64,000 nucleotides of DNA from Zingiber officinale (taxonomy: Eukaryota > Streptophyta > Magnoliopsida > Zingiberales > Zingiberaceae), in assembly GCF_018446385.1 (NCBI RefSeq), contig NC_056001.1, positions 11,030,672-11,094,671 on the forward strand. The letters run 5' to 3'. Each line of letters starts with the position of its first letter. Position 1 is the first letter of the stretch. The position numbers were made by a program, and so were the translations under genes. Shown piece by piece: positions 11,515-22,617 of this stretch. The notes under the pieces were generated by a model. That model was not told the DNA's origin and did no database searches. It saw nothing but the letters and a program-made list of their open reading frames with translations.

Positions 11515-12716
11515 GTTAGGACCAAAAGTAGCTAGAGGGGGGGTGAATAGCTCGTCGCGTTCGCTCGGTGCGCTTCGTTGCTTGGCGTTGCTTGTTTCTT
11601 CTTGGATGTGCAGCGGAAAATACAGAAACAAACACAAAACGCTAACACTAGGATTTTACTTGGTATCCACCTCACAAGAGGTGACTAATCCAAGGATCCA
11701 CACCAACGCACACACCCTCCACTATGAATAACACTCCTTTATGGTAACTACCAAAGGCGGAGAAGCCCTACAACACTCTCAATACAAGAAGAAGAAAGGG
11801 AAATACAAGTTAAGCAAAAGCTTACAAGATGTGCAATAAAAACCCTAACCCTAACTTCTTCCTCTTGCAATAGATCCGCCTCTTGACTTGGAAAGCCTCC
11901 AAGAACCTTCAAGAACTGGCGATCACGTGCTTGTAGAGAGTCGTGGAGGAGTGGCGAGGAGCCGAGATGAGATCCTCAAGAGATGCAAGACCACGCTGCG
12001 GCTTTAAACACGACGGTCGGGATCCCGATCGATTCAAATGTTCGAATCGATCGGGAGGCTGGATCGATCCACGGATCGATCCGAGCCTCTGCTCAAATAG
12101 CGTGCGGATCGATCCACGGATCGATCCGGCGCTTGTCGCGCGGCATCGTCCCGATCGATCGGCCGATCGATCGGGACCTGGATCGATCCACGGATCGATC
12201 CGAGCTTCTGATTTCGGGAAGAGTCGGATCGATCCAAGAGCTGGATCGATCCACGGATCGATCCAGACTTGATTTTGCCCAAACCAAGTCCCAAACCTCC
12301 CTAACCAACATCCGGTCAACCTTGACCTGTTGGTACATCATGCCTAGCATCTGGTCACTCCCTTGACCTGCCAGGACTCCCCACCAAGTGTCCGGTCAAT
12401 CCCTTTGACCCACTTGGACTTTTTCTCGTCGTGCCAAGTATCCGGTCACTCCCTTGACCTACTTGGACTCCCACCAGATATCTGGTCAACCTTGACCCAT
12501 CTGGATTTCCTTATGCCAAGTATCCAGTCAATCCTTTGACCTACTTGGACTTCCCAACACCAGATGTCCGATCATCCTTGATCCATCTGGATTTCCCTTG
12601 CCTGGCTTCACTCACCAGGACTTTCACCTAGCTTCACTCACTAGGGTTTCCATCTGCCTAGCTTCACTCACTAGGACTTTCACCTGGCTTCACTCACCAG
12701 GATTTCCTTCTGCCTA
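11515..12716 (-). repeat. 5' LTR of element D (truncated)
   Basis: Matches the first 1.2 kb (plus-strand sense) of 5672-7230. The palindrome array is at 12018-12270 and the TATA-like complement at 12002-12009. It breaks off at 12,716 where LTR C sequence resumes, so the outer part of the stem-unit array is missing. The flanks match the sister LTR closely, while the palindrome array differs by many small length changes. Confidence 0.75.
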
Positions 12717-15034
12717 GTGGTATCAATTTATATTGTAGATAACATAGTATGTGGTGTCACATACAGAAGATGATGTTATCAGTACCTTATAAATTATAAA
12801 TAGTAGCTCACGACCATAATGGAAAGGAACAAACCATTAGAAAGTTGTAGTGTAATTAGATATTAGTTTATCTTGACTATATAATTACACTAGTACACTC
12901 AGAGTGTATTGAGTAGGACCATTTGAAGTCGTTCCTTTTATACTGACTTTATAAAGGAATAAAGACCTCAGTTATTATGGAAGTGTGTGCTCTTAATCCT
13001 AATATAATAACAAGCATATATGTTTGATATTTATTTCTTTAATTTATCAATGGGTGAGATTTAGTTCGATGAATCAATAAACCCGATAAATTGGGAAATG
13101 GTATCACTCATAGTGTGTGTTGTTGATTATAGAAGGAAACTGTGTCCTAGTGATACTAGGTTGATAATGTCCTCAAGAGGAGCTCATAAAGATTGTCATG
13201 TTAAACCCTGCAGGTGGACTTAGTCCGACATGATAATAAGGTTGAGTGGTACTACTCTTGAACTTAGATATTAATTAAATGAGTTGTCAGTAACTCACTT
13301 AATTAGTGGACATTCGATATCTTAAACACAGGGAGACTAACACACTCATAATAAGAAGGAGCCCAAAAATGTAATTTGGGATTGGTGCGGTAGTTCAATG
13401 ATAGTTCTCTAGTGGAATGAATTATCATTGATAAAATTAAGTTGTGTGTTCGGGGCGAACACGGGATGCTTAATTTTATCGGGAGACCAAAATCAATTCC
13501 TCCTCTCGGTCCCTATCGTAGCCTCTTATTTATAGAGTACTATACCCACATATACCCACCTTCTATACCCACCTAAAGGGGGCCGGCCAAGCTAGCTTGG
13601 GAACCAAGCTAGGGCCGGCCTAAGCTTGGGTTTAAGGTGGCCGGCCTAGCTTGAACCCAGTAGGGCCGGCCATAATTAATTAAAAAGAAAATTTAATTTT
13701 AATGTTTATTATTATGTGAAAGATTTAATTTAAAAGAGAATTAAAATTTAAATATCTCTCTTGTAAAAATTTACAAAAGATTAAAGAAAGAGATTATATT
13801 TCTTTCCTTATTTGTAGATTGGAGAGTTGTTTTATTTTCTCTTTAAAATTATTCACATGTTAATAAAATTAAAATTATAGATATTTCCTTTTATTAACCA
13901 TGAAGAGATTTTAAAGAGAAATTTTATTTTTTAAAATTTCCGGAAACAAATAAGGAAAGTTTTAATTGTTGATTGAAACTTGTCCAATTTGCTTCCTATT
14001 GTTTTGGCCGGCCATCATTGTTTAATTGGGGAAATATTATTTTATTTTTCTCAATTAAATCATGTCAAGGAAATTAAGGAAAAATTATTGTAATTAAATT
14101 TCCTAATTTACCTAGGCCAAGGAATATAAAAGAAGGGGTGAGGGTGCCTTCATGAGATACAAGATCTATTATTCCTCTCCCTCTTTTGTTTCTTGGTGTG
14201 GCCGGCCATCATCTCCATCTCTTCCTCTTGTGGTGGCCGAACCTCTCCCTCTCCCTTGGAGTTCTTGTGGTGGCCGGATACTACTCGGAGAAGAAGAAGA
14301 AGAAGGAGAGGAAGCTAGCATCTCTTGGAGCTTGGTTAGTATTTTGATTTTCTTCTTTGGTAAAGTTCTTCCTTTGTGGCCGAACCTTGCTTGGAGAAGA
14401 AGAAGGTGGTTGGTGGTTTCTCATCTTGGTAGATCGTTGCCCACACAACGTCCGAGGTTAGAAGAGGAATACGGTAGAAGATCAAGAGGTTTTTCTACAA
14501 GGTATAACTAGTAATTTCTTTTTCCGCATCATGCTAGTTATTTATGGAAATAATACCAAATACAAGAGGCTTACGTTCTAGTATTTCGAATATGTTTTTT
14601 CGAAGTTGTGTTCTTTTGTTTCTTTCTTTTCCTTGTGATTTGATTGTTCTCTTTGGTTAACCTAAAGTTATTTTAGGAAATTAAATATTAGCTTTCTATT
14701 AAAGGTTTTGTCTAGTCGGTGGTGGTTGCTCCCATATCCAAGAAGGCCATGTGCCTCGCCACGTCAGTACTGGGAACCTTTTATGGAAATTAATATTTAA
14801 TGGAATTAATAACTTAAGGAGACTTGGGTCGAACGTGTTAAGTTCCGCAGGAGATCCAAGTCAAAACCTAAAAGAACAAATAGATTAAGTTTTGGATCAA
14901 ACGTGTTAAGTTCCGCAGGAGATCCAAAATTTAATTTAAAAGAACACATGGTAGCTAGGAAAAGGTTCAGATCTTTGTACAAAATTTTTGTACAGTGGAA
15001 CCTATAGGCTTTCCGAGTAGCAACCAACAGAATC

Positions 15035-15455
15035 ATCATCCTCTGAATCCGAGGTCGAGGCATTCTCCAGACTAGCCTTACTAGCCGGCCACCAAGAAGA
15101 AGAAGAAAGCAGCTTAAAAATGAGCATCGATGAAGAGGGAGAATCATCAGAAGAAAGCTACGATGAAGGAGGAGCATCAGAACATAAGTTAAGTGAGGTA
15201 CGTGCATTATCTCCCTAGCAGTCATTTAAATTCATTAAGATTCTTTCCAAGGATTTGCTAAAACTAGAAAAAGAAAATGATGATTTGAAAAAATAATTAG
15301 CAAAAGCATGCCCATTAGTGTTGTTTGATAAGTTAAAATTAGAAAATGATAAGTTAAAAATTCAAATCAAAAGTTTGAATAATGACCATGCATGTTTAAA
15401 TTTGAATAATTATCAAAAATCAAAAATTAGAAAGTATGGTAAGCTAAACTGAAAT
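15035..15455 (+). pseudogene. Gag relic of element B, continuation
   Basis: Resumes the gag of B after LTR C. An acidic serine-rich stretch is followed by a coiled-coil-like region (LLKLEKENDDLKK.., KLKLENDKLKIQIKSLNNDH). A broken fossil. Beyond about 15,455 the homology is lost to another insertion. Confidence 0.5.
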
Positions 15456-15695
15456 ATTAGATGATCCTGTCTGAGAAGATTGACAAAATGGAAAGCTGGG
15501 AAGAGAACTTACTGTTGATGAAGAAGAATACCCGAGAACTCCCGATCCGAGAAAACCAAAGCGGATCCGGAAGAATAAAGTCACCGAACACCCTCCTTAT
15601 ACGAAGACTCAAGGACGAAAGGAGGGATCCACTGAAAAACACCAAGATCTGGAGCTTCCCCGGCTTCCTGCGCATAAGAGACCAACCAACACTAT

Positions 15696-16690
15696 TGTCA
15701 GTGACCTAAGACTGGGGTGGGAATCCCTGGCTATGCCCTCCGACACTCAAGTCAGTGATCTCTCTTGGTGTGGAAGGAAGAAAGAAGATGAACAGTGATT
15801 GAAATTAGGGTTTGTAATGGATAGTTGTGAGTGTGGTGAGAGTAAGTATACCTGGCCAACGGAGATGATTTTCCTTTTTATACCACTTCATATAACCTCC
15901 GTAGTCTTGAAGTAGACCCCGGTTTGTTAGAATTTGTTATGAGATGACGTAAGTCATGTACTCGCAGAAAATAGTTTTTAAGGAATCTTTTTTGTACCCC
16001 AGATGTACCTTCTTTGTCGCCTAGTGCCTGTAGAAGAGTCTAGAAACATTCTTCCCGCTAAATCAACAAACTTGTTATACAATCACATACTACAGATATC
16101 TTCATTAAGCTATTTATGAATATTCTTGAAATATTTGTTCTCACCCTGTCTTATAAGCTATATGGAGACATATTTATCGTCCATACTTGCTTACCTTATT
16201 TTTATTATGTTACAGACAGTCTGATCTTATACTATGATTTGTATCAAACGGAATTGAACCTAAGTTATGTCCGGGCGAGTTACTATTATTGTTCAACATA
16301 CGTCCTAATCGTCCGATAAAATACTATAGATCTTGTAAGGCCTTGTATCTTTTCACATCCAGGCGATCATATAAGTCCGCCCAATGCTAATATACATCTA
16401 GATGTGCTAATTCAAGCAATCTTTGTTTATCTATCTTAAATGTATAAACCCGGTCGATACTTGACCCATCTTTCTTAAGGTCTTATACTGGCCGATATTG
16501 ACCTATTTTCCTTAAGCATATTATCCCGGTCGATATTGACCTATTTTCCTTAAGCATATTATCTCGGCCGATATTGACCTATTTTCCGTAAGCATATTAT
16601 CCCAGTCGATATTCATGTTTGCTTAATTTTGCTATCTCCTTTCCCCTTTTCACCGGGGACCTACTAAACCTAACCCATATCATTAGACAT
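15696..16690 (-). mobile_element. Probable gypsy-type LTR fragment in element B
   Basis: Begins TGTCAGTGACC and contains CCTCCGACACTCAAGTCAG. The complement of that motif (CTGACTTGAG..TCGGAGG) is the U5-side signature also seen near 23,465, 34,590 and 35,115. TATA-like TTTTTATACC near 15,875 suits a minus-strand promoter. The right boundary is uncertain. A 38-bp tandem repeat lies inside it (16450-16620). Confidence 0.45.
16450..16620. repeat. 38-bp tandem repeat, about 4 units
   Basis: Unit core CGATATTGACCTATTTTCC followed by TTAAGCATATTATC. Copies start near 16494, 16532 and 16570 with an exact 38-bp period, with degenerate units on both sides. Non-coding, within the LTR-derived stretch. 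Confidence 0.8.
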
Positions 16691-17354
16691 CACCAGGGAC
16701 AAATTAGGAATGTTTCTAAAAATTATATACCTCCAAAATTTTTGATTAATCTAGTAGGTAAGAACTTATATTGGATTTCAAGATCATACTTTGACTAAAA
16801 TTCTCTCAATGTTAGAAACGAAATTGAATATTAATTTCTTTAAAGCTTTGTCTAAGAAAGTAGTTGTTGCTCCAATATTCAAGAAGACCTAGTGTCTTGC
16901 CACAGCATGGAAGTCTATTATTGAAATGAATATTTAATTGTCTAACTGTTAAAATGATTTATTTTAACAAGTTGAATTTTTTTTAGTTAAATTTTTACAA
17001 TTGAAAAAATATTTTTATTAACTCTTTTATTTGTCAAAATATAAAGTATGAATTTATGAAAATTTTTAATAATTGTTAAACATTATGTTTACTATTTTTT
17101 TAAGTACCCCTCAAAATATTCTAATTTCCCCCCTATTTTTTTATGTGATCAAAGGGAGAGGAAAGGCAAGTTTAGGGGGAGTTAGGACGTTTAAAATTTG
17201 AAATTTGAATTTTGCTCACTCAATTGCAATATTATAATGTTATTTTAACTTCTTTTATAATATTATTCGCGCAATTTCATTACAACTTGCAATTTGGTTT
17301 GTTTATTTTTCACTAACTTGAACTTGGATTGATGCACATCAAAAAAGGAGAGAT

Positions 17355-18295
17355 TGTTGGAACCCCATGGTGGTTTTGATATAATCAAGCAAATTAAGTT
17401 AGGTCCTGTTATGTTTTGATCCTTGTGTCTAAGTGTGTAGGAGCTTAGGAACACAAGAAGTCGATCGGAAGATGCAGCTAGCGAGAATGATGATACGGGA
17501 AGAGAGTCGACGGGCTCGGTGTATCCGAGGGACAAGGTGCTACAGAAGAGTACACCAGTGGACGAGAAGGACGTGCGCAACGTTCTAAGGGATGAGAAGC
17601 CAGAGCGAAAGTCTGCTCGAGGAGATAGCCGGAAATTGGGTTCGAATGAGCCCTATTTCAGTTAGCCGATATCACCTAGGCGATCGGAGCAATAGGAGAG
17701 CAAAAGATGATTGAAGATGCTGCTTGAGGCGCCTTCAATTTCTAGTTGGAGAGTAAAAGACGATTGAAGATGTTGCTGGAGGCGCCTTCAAAGGAAATTG
17801 AAGGCGCCTCTGTGGCACCTTTGCGCCTCGCTATGGAAGGCACCTTCTAGCCTTATGGAAGGTGCCTTCGACCAGGCTGATGTTACCGTTGCCAAGGGAT
17901 AAAGCTTTATCCCTTGGCGCCTCGCTGAAGGCGCCTTCCACCTTATTGAAGGCGTCTTTCAGCTCCGGATAACTTTTCCCAAAGCTATAAAAATACCTCT
18001 GGACCTAGGAAATAAAAATCAACTCGTGTATTCTTTTCCTAGCAACTGTCTAAGCATTTAACCATTGTAAGAGGCTTTTTCGCCTACACAAAGGAGATCT
18101 TTTAAGAACTTTTTCATTGCCCTTGGATTAACAACCACCTAGGCTGTAACTAAGTAAATCTTAAGCCTCGTTTTTTTTGTTGTTAATTTAAATTATTATT
18201 TTTGTTGCTTTTAATTTGAGTTGAAAGAACGAGAAAGGTGTTATTTTTCTTGTTTAGGCAATTCACCTCCTCTTACTGGCCCCGCTGCATCAACA
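17355..18295 (+). repeat. 3' LTR of element B
   Basis: Starts TGTTGGAACC directly after the purine tract AAAAAAGGAGAGAT and ends GCATCAACA. It contains the GGCGCC palindrome array (17715-17960), then TATA box CTATAAAAA near 17985. The part after the array matches 4143-4635. Length 941 bp. Confidence 0.8.
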
Positions 18296-20890
18296 ATGTT
18301 AACTACGATGTGTTGCGTAGATTAATAAATATGTAAAGCATACCTACATTCCACCTTGACCCAAAACACAAGTGTGAGATTTGTGTTGAAGCGAAAATGA
18401 CAAGGTCATCATTTCAGCATATTGAAAGAAGTAACGAACCACTTGACCTAATCCACACTAATGTGTGCAACCTAAAAGGTACGCCAACACGTGGTGGTAA
18501 AAAATACTTCATCACTTTTGTAGATGATGACACAAAATACTGTTATGTGTATCTTCTAAGAAGTAAGGATGAAGCTATAGAGAAATTTGCTCTCTATAAG
18601 AATGAGGTTGAAAACAAGCTTAATAGAAAGATTAAGGTGGTTCGAAGTGACCGAGGCGGTGAATCATCGTTTGTTGAGTTGTGTGTTGAACATGAGATCA
18701 GACACGAAACAACAGCTCCTTATACTCCTCAACAAAATGGAGTTGTTGAGTGAAAGAATCTAATTCTAAAGGAAATGATGAATGCTCTTCTATTGAGCTC
18801 TAGATTGCCAGAATTCAGAATTTATATGGGGGGAAGCTGTGCTAACAACTAATTACCTTTTAAATAAGGTGTCTCAGAAGAAAGTATATAAAAGCTCTTA
18901 TGAGTTGTGGAATGGAAGACAGTCATCCTACAAATATTTACGAGTGTGGGAGTATCTTGCCAAAGTGTTGGTGTCTGATCTGAAAAGGATTAAGATATAG
19001 CACCAAAGACTGTTGATTACATATTTATTAGTTATGCACAGAACAGCAGTGCGTATTGATTTGTTGTGTATGAATCACAAATACCAGAGATACACAAGAA
19101 CTCGATAATAGAATAAAAAAATATCTCATTCTTCGAGCATATATTTTTGTATAAGACCCGAGAGGATGTTATCTCCTCAAAGCGGACATATGAAACACAA
19201 GGTGAAGATGATGATGAAGAATCAGTGGAGGTTGAGCTTAGACGGAGCAAAAGAGCTCGGGTAGAAAAATTCCTATTGATCGGATTTTATCACTTTCATG
19301 TTGGAAAGTGAGCCCCGAAGTTACTCAAAAGTTGTAGGCTTTTCTGATGGACCTCACTAGAGAGAGACAATTGCATCTGAGATAGACTATATCTTGAAAA
19401 ATCACACTTGGGAACTTGTTAATCTTCCTCCTAGAAGTAAACCACTAAGTTACAAGTGGATCTTCAAGAAGAAAATGAAGTAAGATGACACAATTGATGA
19501 GTATAAGGCCAGATTGGTAATCAAATGATACCGACAACGAGAATGACTTGATTAGTTTAATACGTATTCTCTGATGTCGAGGATAACTTTTATTAGAGTA
19601 TTGTTGGCTATTGTCACTCAATGGAATCTTGAAATACATCAGATGGATGTAAAAACTGCCTTTCTAAACGGGGATTTAAAAGAGGAAATCTACATGGAGC
19701 AACTTGAGGGGTTTTTTGTGCCAAGATAGAAAAAATGTATATAGATTGGTGAAGTCATTATATGGCTTTAAACAAGAACCAAAACAGTGGCATGAGAAAT
19801 TTGATAATGCCATGAAGAAATGTGGATTCAAGATTAATGAATATGATAAATGTGTCTATATGAAAATCACAAAGAATGACTATGCCATCTTGTGCCTATA
19901 TATAAATAACATACTTATCATTAGGAGTAATAATAAGATAATCAAGTTCACTAAAGATATGTTGAACTCAAGATTTGACATGAAAGATATGAGCCTAGCT
20001 AATGTGATTCTAGGAATCAAAATTCTTAGAATAACAGAATGACTTGTTCTTAGTCAGTCTCATTACGTGGATAAGATTCTTGGAAAATTCACCAAGGGTG
20101 ATACTGCGTTGGCACGAACATCAATAGATACGAGTCAACATCTATCAAAAAATCTAGGTGAAAGTATCTCTCGGATAGAGTACTCTCGAGTGATTGGAAG
20201 TCTGATGTACTTAATGAGTTGTACACGACCAAACTTGACCTACATAATAAGTAAACTGACTAGATACACTAGTAATCCTGATGTTGCATACTAGAAAGGG
20301 GTAACAAGAGTACTGAGATACTTGAGGTATACTCGTGAATATGGACTGCACTATACGAGATATCTTACTGTGATCAAAGGATACAACAATGCGAGTTGGA
20401 TATCTGATATAAAAGAATTTAAGTCTACGAGTGGATATGTATTCACTCTAGCAGGTGCAACCATTTCCTAAAAATATTCTAAACAAACCGTAATAACCAG
20501 ATCTACGATGGAATCTGAGTTTGTAGCTCTTGAAAAATATGGTGAAGAGCCTGAATGACTACGACAATTCTTAGAAGATATTCCTAGATGGTCGAAACTT
20601 GTGCCAACGATTTACATACATTGCGATAGTTAATCAATAATCGATCGGGTACAGAGCTATCTGTATAATGGTAAGTCTAGGTATATATGTCGTAGACATA
20701 ATACCATTAGACAATTACTCTCAACGGGAGTTATCACGGTTGAGTATGTCAAGTCAAAGGATAACCTAGCGGATCCGCTAACCAAAGGGTTAAATCGAGA
20801 GTTAGTTGTGAGCTCATCACAAGGAATGTGCTTGATGTCGTTGTCAGCGATCAGTGCAGAGGACACCCAACCTATGCTAATTGGAGATCC
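18296..20890 (+). pseudogene. Copia pol relic of element A (integrase, RT, RNase H)
   Basis: Order of recognisable parts: the pre-integrase tail (NYDVLRRLINM), the integrase core with DRGGESSF and TPQQNGVVE, a linker, the reverse transcriptase (DVKTAFLNGDL; LVKSLYGFKQEPKQWHEKF), and RNase H ending with a LADPLTKGLNRE motif. The order integrase before RT identifies Ty1/Copia. The motif set resembles Tnt1/Tork elements, but the lineage is an inference. Broken, not functional. Confidence 0.8.
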
Positions 20891-22617
20891 CAAGAACTAG
20901 GTTCAAAGGGACAACTAATTTACACTGACTAAACACACTGTGGGGGAATGACCCAATGAATCAGTGAAGGATGGAGGTTAAGCACACGACTTTTAATGAT
21001 CCAAGAAGAGTAATGTGTGGAATACTCTTAAGGGATCACCTAGTGAGAAAGAAGCGGGGTCACTTTGAAGAGAATTGGAGACACAATTCTTAGAGTTTCT
21101 CACAGAACCAGATGTGTTCATGGCTAAGAATGAACACACTCATGAGAACTGAGTTGTATCAGGGAGAGTCTTGGGTGAGATTTGTCATTGCTTACACAGA
21201 CGACAATATAGTTCAAGGATATCGTGTGTACTATCAGCTAGTAAGCAACCAAATCTTCACAAGGGAAGGTTCAAAGGGTAAAACCTATCTATCCTATACA
21301 TGACTCAACTGCTGAATGCTATCACATACCCTATGTGTGAATGGAGAAGAGGTAGAAGAGGATAGAAGTTCCATTGTGAATGAGATTTTAGTCCCACATT
21401 GAGAGCTTCAAGGCATGTTGGTTAATCTATATTGATTCACATGTATTGAGAATGTGAATAAATGTATGGGGAGAGACTCTCTCTCACGTGTGAATGCGTA
21501 GGGGGGGTGCAAATCCAGGGTCCAGATTGCACTGAACCATGTTGACTTGTGTGCGGGCACGATTTGCGTGCGCCGAATGCCTGATTGGTCAGGGCAAAAT
21601 TTGACCAAGTGGAACAACCAACCTTTTGCTGAGTGTAACGAATGCATTAAATTCGAGATTAATGCAGAATCAAAATGATCGAGTGATAATGAGTAAAACG
21701 GTGGGTGTTTCACTGCTCGACAAGTAATGATCATTAATCGACCATTAATATTGTTGTTGATCTGAGCTCCTATATAAGGAGGTTGTGATCACAGGCAGAC
21801 TCCTCCTCTGTCGCGCAACTCCTACTCGCAAAGTGTCCGTGATAGTAATCGGGTGTCACTCAGTTCACCATGATCACCAGTGCTTGGTGGAGATCACGGT
21901 CGACTGTTGTGTCTTGGGAAACAAACGACCCAAGTAAGCCTCGAAGCACAGCCGGAGCTGGGTGAATCTGTTTCAAGGAAACTACGTCAATCAGTCAATC
22001 GCAGGCCTCGGTACGCTGCTCACCACTTGCCCGGTCAACCTCTCCGCTCAGCATATTTGCCTGGCCTACATTGTTTGCCCGACTGACACCATCTCGATCA
22101 GCCTGTCTATTCGCCTGACAGGCACCATCTAGGCCTGCCTATCTGTTCGCCCGACCTACCTATCTCAGTCTGCCTACTTGCCTGGTCAACTCTCTGTCTG
22201 GTTAGTCCGCTCGGCCAGCCACTCACTCGGTCTACTTCGAAAGCTGCTACTTGGCTGATCTGCCTGATTGATGACTCAGTCTGCTATGTTGCTTAGCAGA
22301 TCTGCCCACTTGGTAATATAGATCTGCTGCTTGGCAGATCTGCCCACTTGGTAATATAGATCTACTGCTTGGCCGATCTATCCGCTCAGCAACACAGATC
22401 TGTTGCTTGGCCGATCTGCCCGCTCAACAACAAAGACCTATGGCTCAGCCAATCTTCCCGCTCGACGATTCTTCTGCTCATAGCAGAAACCAGCCCTTGC
22501 TGGCAGTCTGAGATTATCCGCTCAGGTTATCTCGACTGTAAGTTGAATTTAATTCAGTGTAGTTTAAATTTAGCTAATAATCTATAAATCTCCTGCAACA
22601 GATTATTTATTTCAACA
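18296..22617 (+). mobile_element. Copia element A, 3' part (fossil)
   Basis: Decayed Ty1/Copia pol followed by a probable 3' LTR. Element B is inserted in the pre-integrase region, so the 5' half of A must lie left of the window or be lost. A G-rich run CTGTGGGGGAATG near 20,940 fits a polypurine tract and would put the LTR start near 20,949. The LTR shows TATA box TATATAAGG at 21771-21779, CAGCT/GATCTGC-type tandem repeats at 22,260-22,430, and ends near ..TTTCAACA 22,617. Broken in many places. Old relative to B. Confidence 0.65.

Larger units (their letters stand above)
5672..12716 (-). mobile_element. Gag-only LTR element D, nested in LTR C
   Basis: Minus-strand element. Its 3' LTR is 5672-7230 and its 5' LTR begins at about 11,515 and is cut short at 12,716. 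Just inside the 5' LTR lies the primer site (plus-strand CTCTGATACCACTTG, about 11,501-11,515). Inside the 3' LTR is the purine tract (complement of ATCTCCCCCTTTTT, 7231-7244). The only coding content is gag (9592-11438). The other 2.3 kb of internal DNA is non-coding apart from a palindrome array at 8104-8285. The two LTRs are nearly identical outside the palindrome array, so this is the youngest insertion of the nest. It depends on another element for pol functions and is not whole. Confidence 0.8.
5599..15029 (+). mobile_element. LTR C (solo LTR), interrupted by element D
   Basis: Starts TGTTGGAGTG at 5599 and ends GCAACCAACA at 15029, flanked by the 5-bp direct repeat GAATC (5594-5598 and 15030-15034). 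No internal region or second LTR is present, so this is a solo LTR. Its own sequence is 5599-5671 plus about 12,717-15,029, roughly 2.4 kb. The gap holds element D. It carries six copies of the palindrome GGCCGGCC (13.57-14.21 kb), a TATA box TATAAAAG at 14125-14132, and two near-identical copies of a block containing CGTGTTAAGTTCCGCAGGAG (14.83-14.93 kb). It is inserted in the gag of element B. No gene. Confidence 0.8.
4120..18295 (+). mobile_element. Copia-type element B with nested insertions
   Basis: Plus-strand LTR element fossil. The 5' LTR is cut at its left side by element E and ends ..CAACA at 4635. A primer site AGTGGTATCAAAGTC follows at 4636-4650. A gag region begins near 4740. 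The 3' LTR is 17355-18295, preceded by the purine tract AAAAAAGGAGAGAT. Between gag and the 3' LTR lie LTR C with element D inside it, and a probable gypsy-type LTR (about 15,696-16,690). No clear pol domain remains. It sits inside the pol of element A: the sequence right of 18295 resumes in the pre-integrase region. Broken in many places. Confidence 0.65.
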
